A stretch of DNA of 64,000 nt from Pseudalkalibacillus sp. SCS-8 (GTDB lineage: Bacteria > Bacillota > Bacilli > Bacillales > Fictibacillaceae), in assembly GCF_040126055.1 (NCBI RefSeq), contig NZ_CP143541.1, positions 1,798,001 to 1,862,000 of the forward strand. Direction: 5' to 3'. The notes under the pieces are model-generated. The model was not told where the DNA came from. It worked only from the letters and a program-made list of their open reading frames with translations, and searched no databases. The number at the start of each line of letters is the position of its first letter. Position 1 is the first letter of the stretch. This document shows, piece after piece, positions 51,439 through 60,703 of the stretch. The translations under genes were made by a program, and so were the position numbers.

Positions 51439-51729
51439 ATGAAGTTGATCTTATTCGTCATCAGTCAGGCTTCCATCATATTTGGAGGCGTACTCTTGAT
51501 GTATTGGTTCCTCTTTACGGATGAGGGGAAACGATTTTGGAGAACAAAACTGAAGAACTTGAATATGCAGCCTTTGGATGAGGAAGAGAAGGAAATTCAT
51601 CCGAAGGGATTGAAGGATTTTACGAGGATCATCCAGAACAGCTCCATACTATTGAAGCTAGCTCTAGGGTCCTGGGGAGTCTTTTTTATCACATTCATCA
51701 TGATGATCCTTTACGCAATTTTGACGTAA
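51439..51729 (+). CDS. Small two-helix membrane protein (96 aa)
   Basis: Two hydrophobic segments, LFVISQASIIFGGVLLMYWF near the N-terminus and GSWGVFFITFIMMILYAI at the C-terminus, separated by a charged cytoplasmic loop. No family recognised. It sits between the PrmA-like gene and the terminator shared with gltC. Confidence 0.65.
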   Translation: MKLILFVISQASIIFGGVLLMYWFLFTDEGKRFWRTKLKNLNMQPLDEEEKEIHPKGLKDFTRIIQNSSILLKLALGSWGVFFITFIMMILYAILT

Positions 51730-51754
51730 TATGTGATTTAGTGGATTGAATGTG

Positions 51755-51782
51755 AAAGGCCCTATAAAGGGCCTTTTTTTAT
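51755..51782. terminator. Terminator
   Basis: AAAGGCCC and GGGCCTTT around TATAAA with T-run. It lies at the end of the small membrane gene and abuts gltC. Confidence 0.85.
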
Positions 51783-52684
51783 TGACCAAAACGATTCAGT
51801 TTTTCATAAAACTCCTTTAGGAATTCAAAGAATATCTGTTCTGATGGGGCCAGTTCCCGATTTTTCGGTATGATGATTCCTACCGTCCGTTTCACATTCG
51901 GTTCGATCACCTCAATTGCGACAGTATCGCGATCTGGCCGTTCATGAAGGGTGATTTCAGGTAATAGGCTTACACCAAGACCTGCTGATACGAGACCCTT
52001 GATTGTATCCACATCTTCTCCTTCAAAAGCAATTCTTGGGTTGTATCCGACCTGCTGGCAAGCCCTCATCACAAGATCTCTTAAAACATATCCTGATCGG
52101 AACATAACAAATGGGTCGTGACGAAGCTGACCTAACCGCAAATGAAGTTCACCAGCCAATTCATGTTGAGCTGGAAGAAGTGCCAGAACCTTTTCAGTGA
52201 ACAAAATGTGCCCTTTTACATCGGTTTGTTTACCAGGTACAGGGGAAACAAAGGCGAGATCGATATGGCCTTGAATAACGGCAGTAGTCAATTCACTAAC
52301 CGTACCCTGTCTTAATTGGAATCCGATCTGAGGGTGCTCTTTTCGGAATGCTGAAATGACAGAAGGGAGCGTCTTGGCAGCAAGGCTGGTCGGGAAGCCG
52401 AGACGAATCGTTCCGGTTTCTGGATTGAGGAATTCATAAACCTCTTGTTTTGCCTTTTCAATCTCTAATACCGCTAATTGAGCACGCTCTAAGAATATCC
52501 TGCCGACTGGCGTCAGTCTTATGTTTCTCCCTTCCCGGAAGAACAACTTCACCCCAAGCTCCTCCTCCAGATTGGCAATTTGTCGACTTACAGCTGATTG
52601 CGCAACGTGCAAAGACGCTGCTGCATCACTTACATGTTCCATTTCTGCAACTTTAATAAAATAATTGATTTGTCTTAGTTCCAT
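51779..52684 (-). CDS. gltC: LysR-type transcriptional regulator of glutamate synthase
   Basis: A 301-residue LysR regulator starting MELRQINYFIKVAEMEHVS. The winged helix-turn-helix is in DAAASLHVAQSAVSRQIANL. The effector domain contains GTIRLGFPTSLAAKTL. Position divergent from gltA and the ATCTC-N5-GAGAT operator between them identify GltC, which activates gltAB when 2-oxoglutarate is high and represses itself. The chosen ATG is the second of a tandem pair. Confidence 0.93.
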   Translation of the reverse strand: MELRQINYFIKVAEMEHVSDAAASLHVAQSAVSRQIANLEEELGVKLFFREGRNIRLTPVGRIFLERAQLAVLEIEKAKQEVYEFLNPETGTIRLGFPTSLAAKTLPSVISAFRKEHPQIGFQLRQGTVSELTTAVIQGHIDLAFVSPVPGKQTDVKGHILFTEKVLALLPAQHELAGELHLRLGQLRHDPFVMFRSGYVLRDLVMRACQQVGYNPRIAFEGEDVDTIKGLVSAGLGVSLLPEITLHERPDRDTVAIEVIEPNVKRTVGIIIPKNRELAPSEQIFFEFLKEFYEKLNRFGQ

Positions 52685-52695
52685 CATATCAACCC

Positions 52696-52709
52696 TTGTA
52701 AGCGCTTAA
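52696..52709. promoter_or_regulatory. cre-like site in the gltC-gltA intergenic region
   Basis: TGTAAGCGCTTAAT resembles the CcpA-binding consensus TGNAANCGNWNNCW, with one mismatch. It is near the gltC start. Confidence 0.4.
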
Positions 52710-52723
52710 TCTCAAAATGAGAT
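52709..52723. promoter_or_regulatory. GltC box
   Basis: ATCTCAAAATGAGAT is an exact match to the dyad ATCTC-N5-GAGAT bound by GltC. It lies 22 bases upstream of the gltA -35 element. Confidence 0.85.
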
Positions 52724-52744
52724 CAATTCGATCTAATTTATATA

Positions 52745-52773
52745 TTGAAAGCATAACAGAAAACCCATAGTAT
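52745..52773 (+). promoter_or_regulatory. gltA promoter
   Basis: TTGAAA (52745-52750), a 17-base spacer and TAGTAT (52768-52773). A leader of about 100 bases follows. Confidence 0.65.
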
Positions 52774-52883
52774 TAAAACTAACCTTTTGTCAGAAATTTT
52801 CGAACGATTAGCAGAGTCCGGACCGTTTCTCCATTCATGGGTTCGGGTATATCTGATTTACGATAAATGCTAGGGGTGATTCG

Positions 52884-55800
52884 ATGTTACGAACAGGACT
52901 GCCACAGAAACAGGGTTTGTATGATCCGAAGTATGAAAGTGATGCTTGTGGAATCGGTTTTGTTGCACAAGTAGATGGAAGATCAACACATCAAACGATT
53001 GTAGATGCGCTCACAATCTTATGCCGTCTGGAACACCGAGGCGGGCAAGGAGCTGATCCTGATACAGGGGATGGAGCAGGAATCATGATCCAAGTTCCTG
53101 ATCAGCTCTTTCGGAAAACTTGGAATGAACTTCTTCCGAAGCAAGGGGACTATGCTGTCGGCATGGTATTCCTGCCGCAGGAAGAGGCTTTACGTAAAAA
53201 GATTGAAGAATTGATGGAACAGATAATCGAAGATGAAGGACATCAGCTCTTAGGTTGGCGTACGGTACCTGTTGACGAGACGATTGTCACCTCTACCGCA
53301 AGAACAACGATGCCGTATATTAAACAGGTGTTTATAAAGAAGCCGGAACACACACATACAGTTGAGAGGTTCAATCAATCGCTCTATCTGATCAGAAGAT
53401 TGATTGAAAAACGTATTCAGTCCCTAGAAGGGATTGGCTCTGGTCCCTTTTATATCGCGAGTTTATCCCCGGATGTCATTGTCTACAAAGGAATGCTCAC
53501 TTCTTATCAGCTCGACCAGTTTTATCTCGATCTCGCAAACCCTTTGACAACATCCATGTTTGGGATGGTGCACTCCCGATACAGTACGAATACGTTCCCG
53601 TCCTGGGAACGTGCTCATCCGAATCGTATGTTGATGCACAACGGAGAGATCAACACGATTACCGGAAATGTCAACTGGATGAAAGCCCGTGAAAGTGCGG
53701 CTGTTTCAAGTGTGTTCGGAGATCGACATAAAGACTTGTTGCCAGTCGTTTCAGAGGACGCAAGCGATTCTGGTATGCTGGATCAAACCTTCGAATATCT
53801 CTACATGAACGGGAGATCCCTTCCGCATACAGCAATGCTGATGGTGCCTGAAGCATGGGACTTCAATGACCAGATGACAGATCCTGAGCGTGCGTGTTTC
53901 GAATACATGAGCTGCATCATGGAGCCGTGGGATGGTCCTACAGCTTTAGCTTACACAGATGGAAAACGAATTGGCGCATCCATCGATCGGAATGGTCTTC
54001 GACCAGCACGTTATTATTTGACTGATAAAAATACCATCATTTTTTCTTCAGAGGTAGGCGTTCTCGATATACAGCCGGAAAAGATCATTCAAAAGGGACG
54101 TTTGGCTCCTGGGGAAATGATCCTTGTGGATTTAGAAAAAAATCAAGTTCTATTGAATGACGAGGTCAAAAGGGAGGTCGCTGTTCAATACCCTTATCGA
54201 GATTGGTTGAATGAGTCTCTCGTCCAATTACATGTCCGTACAGACAAACCACGGTTAGAGGGTATGATCGACAGCGAAATGCTTACCTACCAACTTGCCC
54301 ATGGTTATACGAATGAAGAAATCATGAAAAACATCCTTCCGATGGTGAATGAAATGAAGGATCCGATTGGGTCAATGGGAAATGATACACCTCTTGCAGT
54401 TTTGTCCAATCGCCCTCAGCTTTTATTCAATTATTTCAAACAATTGTTTGCTCAAGTAACAAACCCGCCGATTGATGCCATCCGGGAAAAAGCGATTACG
54501 TCCACCACCTCGTACATCGGTGCGAAAAGCAATGTATTGGATGAAGGTCCACAGCATTGTAAGCGAATTCGATTGTATACGCCTATTCTCAAGAAAGAAG
54601 AGTTCGAGGAAATCATCCATAATGGACATAACGAATTTCGATCGATTAAAATTTCAACCTGTTTCAACGGTAATCCGGCCGGGCTGGAATCCGCATTGGA
54701 GCAAGTGTTCAAACAAGTGAAGCAAGTGATACGACAAGGTGTATCTTTAATTGTACTTTCTGATCGAGACATGAATAATGAACGAATCCCGATTCCGTCT
54801 TTACTTATGGTGAGTGGTCTCCATCATCATCTGGTAGAAAACGGACTACGGACGAAAGCAAGCATCATTGTCGAAACTGCAGAAGCAAGAGACGTCCATC
54901 AATTTTCGATGCTCATTGGTTACGGGGCTGATATGGTTTATCCGTATCTTGCTTATCGTACGATTCAAAGCTTGATCGAAGAGGAGCACATCACAGATTT
55001 CGATTACGTTGAAGCGGTAGATCGATTCAGGGATGCCGCTACTTCAGGAATCGTCAAAGTCATGTCCAAGATGGGAATCTCGACAATCCAAAGTTATCGA
55101 GGTGCCCAAACGTTTGAAGCAATTGGTATCTCAACTACGGTCATAGAAAAATACTTTAGAGGGACTTCATCTAAATTAGGTGGTATTGGGCTCCAAACCA
55201 TTGCTGAAGAGACGATTAAACGGCATAAAAGGGCGTATTTTGAAATCAATCCATCGCTCGAGACAGGTGGAGATATGCAGTGGAGAAGTACGGGTGAACA
55301 CCATTCATTCAATCCTAAAACGATCCATCTGCTGCAGCACGCATGTCGAACGAATGATAAAGAGCTGTACAAACGTTTTTCTGAAGCCGTTAATACAGAA
55401 GAAATAACCTATTTAAGAGACCTGTTGGAATTTGATTCAAAAGGCGCGACACCTATCCCGATTGAGGAGGTTGAACCCGTCGAATCGATTTTCAAACGAT
55501 TCAAGACAGGTGCGATGTCTTACGGTTCATTAAGTAAAGAGGCTCATGAGATCCTTGCAGTTGCAATGAATCGAATCGGCGGAAAAAGCAATAGTGGTGA
55601 AGGGGGAGAAGACCCTGACCGCTTTATTCCGGAAGCAAATGGAGACAGTCGTAAAAGTGCAATCAAGCAGGTTGCCTCTGGAAGATTCGGTGTCAATAGC
55701 CATTACCTTGCGAGTGCGGAAGAGATTCAGATCAAGATGGCGCAAGGCGCAAAACCAGGAGAAGGCGGACACCTCCCAGGAAAGAAAGTCCACCCTTGGA

Positions 55801-57404
55801 TTGCAGAAGTACGAGGCTCGACTCCTGGAGTCGGGTTGATATCACCTCCTCCACATCACGATATTTACTCGATCGAGGATTTGGCTCAGCTGATCTATGA
55901 TTTGAAGCATGTTAATCCTAAAGCGCGAATCAGTGTGAAACTGGTCGCAAAGTCAGGGGTCGGTACGATTGCTGCAGGCGTTGCAAAAGGGAAGGCGGAT
56001 GTCATCCTCATCAGCGGTTATGAAGGCGGAACAGGTGCTTCACCGAAAACAAGCATTCGACACGCTGGCTTACCTTGGGAACTAGGCCTAGCAGAAGCGC
56101 ATCAAACACTTGTCCTCAATGATTTGCGAGACAAGGTTGTACTTGAAACAGACGGGAAGCTGATGAACGGGAAAGATGTCGTCAAAGCAGCACTCTTAGG
56201 AGCAGAGGAATATGGTTTTTCTTCCGCCCCACTTGTCGTGCTTGGATGCATCATGATGAGAGCCTGCCATCTTGACACATGTCCTGTAGGGATTGCAACT
56301 CAAAACCCTGAATTACGGAAAAAATTCATGGGAAAACCCGAGCATGTTGTCAACTACATGCGATTCATCGCAGAAGAAATGAGAGAAATCATGGCTTCTC
56401 TTGGCGTGCGAAAACTTGATGAGTTGATTGGAAGAACGGATCTTCTCAAATTAAAGGACAACGCACACCCTAAGGCGAAGCAACTGGATCTTACACCACT
56501 TCTGCTCCAAATGAGTCATGATTGGAAAGGAAAACGTAGACCTTATCGAACGGAATACAATGAAAATCATCTTGATACTGCTCATCTCATTCCAGATACA
56601 ATTGAGAATATCATTAATAGACAGCCTGTTTCGTTATCCTATCCGATCCGAAATACAGACCGGGCTGTTGGTACGCGATTAGGCTATGAGATCACTGAGA
56701 GGTACGGAAGCAAAGGTCTTCCGGAAAATACAATCCAACTTACTTTCAATGGATCAGCTGGTCAAAGCTTTGGGGCATTTATCCCGAAAGGTCTGAAACT
56801 GAAGGTGATTGGTGACGCAAACGATTACGTCGGAAAAGGATTATCAGGGGGAAGTATTATTGTGGCGCCGCCCCGATTTAATACACTTCAACAGATGGAT
56901 GAAGTGGTCATTGGTAACGTCACGTTATTTGGGGCAACCTCCGGCAAGGCATTCATCAATGGTGCTGCTGGTGAACGTTTTGCAGTTCGGAACAGTGGTG
57001 CTCATGCTGTAGTTGAAGGTGTAGGAGATAACGGATGTGAATACATGACTGGTGGCCGTGTACTCGTACTAGGTTCAATCGGAAAGAACTTTGCTGCAGG
57101 TATGTCCGGTGGAATCGCATATATATGGACGGATGATGCTAAACAAGTCAAGCAGCGGTGTAATCCAGAAATGATTCTTTTCGAAGAGTTAGGCGAGAAT
57201 GAGGAAATAGAGCAAGTTAAAGCGATGTTATATGAACACATTCAATCCACTGGTAGCCCAAGAGCGAAATACATCTTGAATCACTGGAAACAATCAATCG
57301 GCAAATTTATTAAGATCATACCTGAAGAATATAAACGAAAACTTCAGCAGGACAAAGATAAGCATGGTAAGTCTTCAAATGATATAGCATCACTTACTAA
57401 ATAA
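52884..57404 (+). CDS. gltA: Glutamate synthase large subunit
   Basis: A 1506-residue protein making glutamate from glutamine and 2-oxoglutarate. A 21-residue propeptide precedes the catalytic Cys22 (SDACGIGFVAQ). Domain order is class II amidotransferase (residues 22-430), central domain, FMN-binding synthase domain (VKLVAKSGVGTIAAGVAKGKAD) and the C-terminal beta-helix (GKGLSGGSIIV). The 3Fe-4S ligands are in MRACHLDTCPVG. It is divergent from gltC and in an operon with gltB 14 bases downstream. Confidence 0.97.
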   Translation: MLRTGLPQKQGLYDPKYESDACGIGFVAQVDGRSTHQTIVDALTILCRLEHRGGQGADPDTGDGAGIMIQVPDQLFRKTWNELLPKQGDYAVGMVFLPQEEALRKKIEELMEQIIEDEGHQLLGWRTVPVDETIVTSTARTTMPYIKQVFIKKPEHTHTVERFNQSLYLIRRLIEKRIQSLEGIGSGPFYIASLSPDVIVYKGMLTSYQLDQFYLDLANPLTTSMFGMVHSRYSTNTFPSWERAHPNRMLMHNGEINTITGNVNWMKARESAAVSSVFGDRHKDLLPVVSEDASDSGMLDQTFEYLYMNGRSLPHTAMLMVPEAWDFNDQMTDPERACFEYMSCIMEPWDGPTALAYTDGKRIGASIDRNGLRPARYYLTDKNTIIFSSEVGVLDIQPEKIIQKGRLAPGEMILVDLEKNQVLLNDEVKREVAVQYPYRDWLNESLVQLHVRTDKPRLEGMIDSEMLTYQLAHGYTNEEIMKNILPMVNEMKDPIGSMGNDTPLAVLSNRPQLLFNYFKQLFAQVTNPPIDAIREKAITSTTSYIGAKSNVLDEGPQHCKRIRLYTPILKKEEFEEIIHNGHNEFRSIKISTCFNGNPAGLESALEQVFKQVKQVIRQGVSLIVLSDRDMNNERIPIPSLLMVSGLHHHLVENGLRTKASIIVETAEARDVHQFSMLIGYGADMVYPYLAYRTIQSLIEEEHITDFDYVEAVDRFRDAATSGIVKVMSKMGISTIQSYRGAQTFEAIGISTTVIEKYFRGTSSKLGGIGLQTIAEETIKRHKRAYFEINPSLETGGDMQWRSTGEHHSFNPKTIHLLQHACRTNDKELYKRFSEAVNTEEITYLRDLLEFDSKGATPIPIEEVEPVESIFKRFKTGAMSYGSLSKEAHEILAVAMNRIGGKSNSGEGGEDPDRFIPEANGDSRKSAIKQVASGRFGVNSHYLASAEEIQIKMAQGAKPGEGGHLPGKKVHPWIAEVRGSTPGVGLISPPPHHDIYSIEDLAQLIYDLKHVNPKARISVKLVAKSGVGTIAAGVAKGKADVILISGYEGGTGASPKTSIRHAGLPWELGLAEAHQTLVLNDLRDKVVLETDGKLMNGKDVVKAALLGAEEYGFSSAPLVVLGCIMMRACHLDTCPVGIATQNPELRKKFMGKPEHVVNYMRFIAEEMREIMASLGVRKLDELIGRTDLLKLKDNAHPKAKQLDLTPLLLQMSHDWKGKRRPYRTEYNENHLDTAHLIPDTIENIINRQPVSLSYPIRNTDRAVGTRLGYEITERYGSKGLPENTIQLTFNGSAGQSFGAFIPKGLKLKVIGDANDYVGKGLSGGSIIVAPPRFNTLQQMDEVVIGNVTLFGATSGKAFINGAAGERFAVRNSGAHAVVEGVGDNGCEYMTGGRVLVLGSIGKNFAAGMSGGIAYIWTDDAKQVKQRCNPEMILFEELGENEEIEQVKAMLYEHIQSTGSPRAKYILNHWKQSIGKFIKIIPEEYKRKLQQDKDKHGKSSNDIASLTK

Positions 57405-57418
57405 GGAGGGATCGTATC

Positions 57419-58900
57419 GTGGCTAATCCTAGAGGATTCTTAGAATATACTCGCAAAGAGAGGGATGAACGCAATCCGATCGAACGCATCAACGATTGGA
57501 ACGAATATACCCTCCGACACGATGATAAGGATTTGAAAGAGCAAAGCGCAAGATGCATGGACTGTGGAACGCCATTCTGTCATACAGGGATGGAATGGGA
57601 GCGGTCTTCGATCGGATGTCCAATCAATAATCTTATACCTGAATGGAACGAACTCGTCCATCAAGGAAAATGGAAGGTAGCTCTTGATCGTTTAGAAATG
57701 ACGAACAATTTTCCTGAGTTTACGGGGAGGGTTTGTCCTGCACCTTGTGAAGGGTCATGTACTTTAGCCATCAATGATGACCCTGTAACAATCAAATCCA
57801 TCGAAAATGAAATCATTGAACGAGGATTTGAAAACGGTTGGGTTACTCCTACGCCACCCTCCTTCAGAACAGGGAAAAAAGTTGCCATCATCGGTTCAGG
57901 ACCAGCGGGATTGGCTGCGGCAGATGAACTGAATAAAGCGGGTCATAGCGTGACTGTTTTTGAACGTGATGATCGTCCTGGTGGACTTCTTATGTATGGA
58001 ATCCCAAATATGAAGCTTGAAAAGGAAACCATTGAAAGAAGGGTTAAGCTACTCGAAGAGGAAGGCATTACGTTTACTTGTAATACCGAAGTCGGAGTCG
58101 ACATCAGCCGTGAAAAGCTTCAAGAAGAATATGATGCTGTCATCCTTTGTACAGGAGCTCAGCAACCCCGAGATCTGCCTGTTAAAGATCGTGACAGCAA
58201 AGGGATCCATTTTGCAATGGACTATCTTACAGACGCTACGAAATCGTTGAACAATGATGAGGAGCCAACCATTACAGCTGAAGGTAAAGATGTGATTGTC
58301 ATCGGTGGAGGAGACACAGGGGCTGACTGTGTGGCCACAGCATTACGTCAAAAGTGTAAAAGTGTCGTGCAGTTCGGTAAACACCCTGAACTGCCACAAG
58401 ATAGAGCTTCGGATAACCCTTGGCCCCATACACCGATGACCTTTTCATTGGAGTATGGCTACGAAGAGGCGTTCAAGCAAACGAAAAAGGATCCACGCGA
58501 GTATGAAATCATGACACAGTCCTTCAACACTACAAGTGAAGGAAACGTCAAGTCGTTAAAAACAATCCAAGTCCGAAAAGAAAAGGTAGATGGCAGGATC
58601 ATCACGAAAGATCTTCCAGGAACGGAAAAGGAATGGCCAGCACAGCTTGTGTTGATCGCGATCGGTTTTACTGGACCTGAGCGTGAAATACTTGAACACT
58701 TCAACCTCGAAACGACAGAACGAGGTATGGTTTGGACGGAGCCTTCTACTTATAAGACGAGTATTGAAGGCGTCTTTACAGCAGGCGATGCGAGGCGTGG
58801 ACAAAGCCTCGTCGTCTGGGCTATCCGTGAAGGAAGGGAAGCGGCATCAGAAGTAAACAAATACTTGAACAGCTTGAGTCATTCGGCTCAAACTGGCTGA
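57419..58900 (+). CDS. gltB: Glutamate synthase small subunit
   Basis: A 493-residue FAD/NADPH protein passing electrons to the large subunit. N-terminal 4Fe-4S ligands are in CMDCGTPFCH, GCPINNLIPEW and CPAPCEGSC. The first dinucleotide fold is IIGSGPAGLAAADEL, the second VIGGGDTGADC, and the C-terminal FAD motif is GVFTAGDARRGQSLVVWAI. It starts at GTG 57419 after AAGGAGGG. Complex forms a heterodimer with GltA. Confidence 0.96.
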   Translation: MANPRGFLEYTRKERDERNPIERINDWNEYTLRHDDKDLKEQSARCMDCGTPFCHTGMEWERSSIGCPINNLIPEWNELVHQGKWKVALDRLEMTNNFPEFTGRVCPAPCEGSCTLAINDDPVTIKSIENEIIERGFENGWVTPTPPSFRTGKKVAIIGSGPAGLAAADELNKAGHSVTVFERDDRPGGLLMYGIPNMKLEKETIERRVKLLEEEGITFTCNTEVGVDISREKLQEEYDAVILCTGAQQPRDLPVKDRDSKGIHFAMDYLTDATKSLNNDEEPTITAEGKDVIVIGGGDTGADCVATALRQKCKSVVQFGKHPELPQDRASDNPWPHTPMTFSLEYGYEEAFKQTKKDPREYEIMTQSFNTTSEGNVKSLKTIQVRKEKVDGRIITKDLPGTEKEWPAQLVLIAIGFTGPEREILEHFNLETTERGMVWTEPSTYKTSIEGVFTAGDARRGQSLVVWAIREGREAASEVNKYLNSLSHSAQTG

Positions 58901-58972
58901 GTGAATAGAAATAAAATACTGCCTTCTTGGACATCATAAACGAAATGATTTCTTATCCAAGGAGGTATTTTC

Positions 58973-59116
58973 ATGGGAAGAGGCAAAAACTTCGAACATA
59001 AGCGTCAGGGTACGATTAACCGTCCCCCAAAAGGGAATAAAATAGCCCGAGAAGAATTCGCTCGCGATGAACCAATCGACCTGCAAAAGCAGGAGGATGA
59101 AAAAAACGAACGTTGA
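58973..59116 (+). CDS. Small basic protein of unknown function (47 aa)
   Basis: A 47-codon frame, MGRGKNFEHKRQGTINRPPKG..., preceded by a perfect site AAGGAGG. It is rich in Lys, Arg, Glu and Asp, soluble, and probably unstructured. The composition resembles small YfhD-like or spore-associated peptides, but I cannot identify it. Confidence 0.6.
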   Translation: MGRGKNFEHKRQGTINRPPKGNKIAREEFARDEPIDLQKQEDEKNER

Positions 59117-59280
59117 TGAAACGAACTGTTGGTGGTGCATGTTTGAAAAACATGTGTCACCTTTTTTATTGTATATAAACAATAACAGCTAAAAGAACTG
59201 ACACCAATCGTTTGCAGGAATCGTGAAAAGGGAACAGAAGAGTATATTTGTGTAAGCAATGAAACACTTGGAGGGATTGC

Positions 59281-60558
59281 ATGTCAATGATCAACCAACA
59301 ATCTACAAACCTCACTCAACAGTTCAAACAAATTCGGGAATTTACAGAAGAGATCGTGTCTCCACTTGAAACTGAAGACTTTGTCATTCAATCAATACCT
59401 GACGTAAGTCCGCCCAAATGGCATCTTGCCCATACGACCTGGTTCTTCGAAACGTTCATACTTGTCCCCTATAAAGAGGGATTTACAAGGTACAATGCTA
59501 CATACGATTATTTATTCAATTCCTATTATGAAACACATGGAACACCTTATCCGAGGCATGCCAGGGGGTTGTTATCCAGACCTTCGGTAGATGAAATTTT
59601 CAAATACCGGAATTACATCAATGAACATATGACCGAGCTATTGGAAGGATGCAGTCAAGAAACGTATAGACAAATTCAACCGATCCTTGAAATAGGACTC
59701 CACCATGAACTGCAGCATCAAGAATTATTAATTACAGACATCAAATACAATTTCTCTATCAATCCATTGAAACCGATTTACCAAGAATTTGAACAGGATG
59801 ATGACAACGCAATGGATGTTCCAGGTTTAGAATGGATCACTTTTAACGGAGGAGTTGTTGAAACAGGCAGTTCATCAGAGGGTTTTTCATTCGATAACGA
59901 ACGGCCTGTGCATAAGTCCTATCTGAATGACTATGCAATTGCCAATCGGCCTGTAACGAATGACGAATTTCTATCCTTTATAGAGGACGGAGGGTATGAA
60001 AAGCCTGAGTACTGGTTGTCTGAAGGCTGGTCAGCTGTTAAAGAACAGAATTGGAAGGCTCCTTTATATTGGGAGAAACGAGATGGTGAGTGGTATACCT
60101 TTACCATGCATGGCATGAAAAAAGTAAGTGAAAATGAACCAGTCACTCATATCAGTTTTTTTGAAGCGGATGCATTCGCTCGATGGGCCGGTTATCGGCT
60201 TCCGACTGAAACAGAATGGGAACATGCAATGAGAGATGTTCAGATAATGGGCAATTTTGCTGATCAAAACCGTTATCATCCTTCTCCCAATTATGAAAGA
60301 AAAGGACATCCATCAATTGTCAAAGCCTTCGGGGATAACTGGGAATGGACCTCAAGCCCTTATGCGCCATATCCACAGTCCAAACCACTAGAAGGGACGT
60401 TAGGTGAATATAACGCGAAATTCATGTGCAATCAAATGGTCCTTCGTGGCGGTTCATGTGCAACCCACTCCACACATATCCGATTAACTTACCGGAATTT
60501 TTTCCACCCGGAAAAGAGATGGCAATTCAGCGGTTTACGCTTAGCGAAAGATCTTTAA
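59281..60558 (+). CDS. egtB: EgtB-like iron-dependent sulfoxide synthase
   Basis: A 425-residue protein of the DinB-like plus FGE-sulfatase domain type. The iron-binding His residues are in KWHLAHTTWFFE and LHHELQHQELL, as in EgtB. The C-terminal FGE domain has GYRLPTETEWEHAM, NWEWTSSPY and VLRGGSCATHSTHIRLTYRN. EgtB joins cysteine or gamma-glutamylcysteine to hercynine in ergothioneine synthesis. The methyltransferase egtD is not next to it here. GGAGGG precedes the ATG. Confidence 0.85.
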   Translation: MSMINQQSTNLTQQFKQIREFTEEIVSPLETEDFVIQSIPDVSPPKWHLAHTTWFFETFILVPYKEGFTRYNATYDYLFNSYYETHGTPYPRHARGLLSRPSVDEIFKYRNYINEHMTELLEGCSQETYRQIQPILEIGLHHELQHQELLITDIKYNFSINPLKPIYQEFEQDDDNAMDVPGLEWITFNGGVVETGSSSEGFSFDNERPVHKSYLNDYAIANRPVTNDEFLSFIEDGGYEKPEYWLSEGWSAVKEQNWKAPLYWEKRDGEWYTFTMHGMKKVSENEPVTHISFFEADAFARWAGYRLPTETEWEHAMRDVQIMGNFADQNRYHPSPNYERKGHPSIVKAFGDNWEWTSSPYAPYPQSKPLEGTLGEYNAKFMCNQMVLRGGSCATHSTHIRLTYRNFFHPEKRWQFSGLRLAKDL

Positions 60559-60565
60559 TACCTTT

Positions 60566-60613
60566 TAAGGGGGCTGGACAAGTCTACAAACCTTGTTCAA
60601 GCCCCTTTTTGCC
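60566..60613 (+). terminator. Terminator after egtB
   Basis: AAGGGGGCTGGACAAG pairs with CTTGTTCAAGCCCCTT with a small mismatch, then T-run. Confidence 0.85.
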
Positions 60614-60703
60614 TTTATCAGGACAAGACCCCATACCAAACCCCTTTCACTTGAATTTAATAAATAGAAGAGAAATGTGATTCAAGTGTAAAGGAGATAA
60701 AAC

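Noticed and set aside
58973..59191. Longer reading of the 47-aa gene
   Set aside because: The A-run at about 59100 is seven bases long by the frames of overlapping translations, which puts TGA in frame at 59114-59116.
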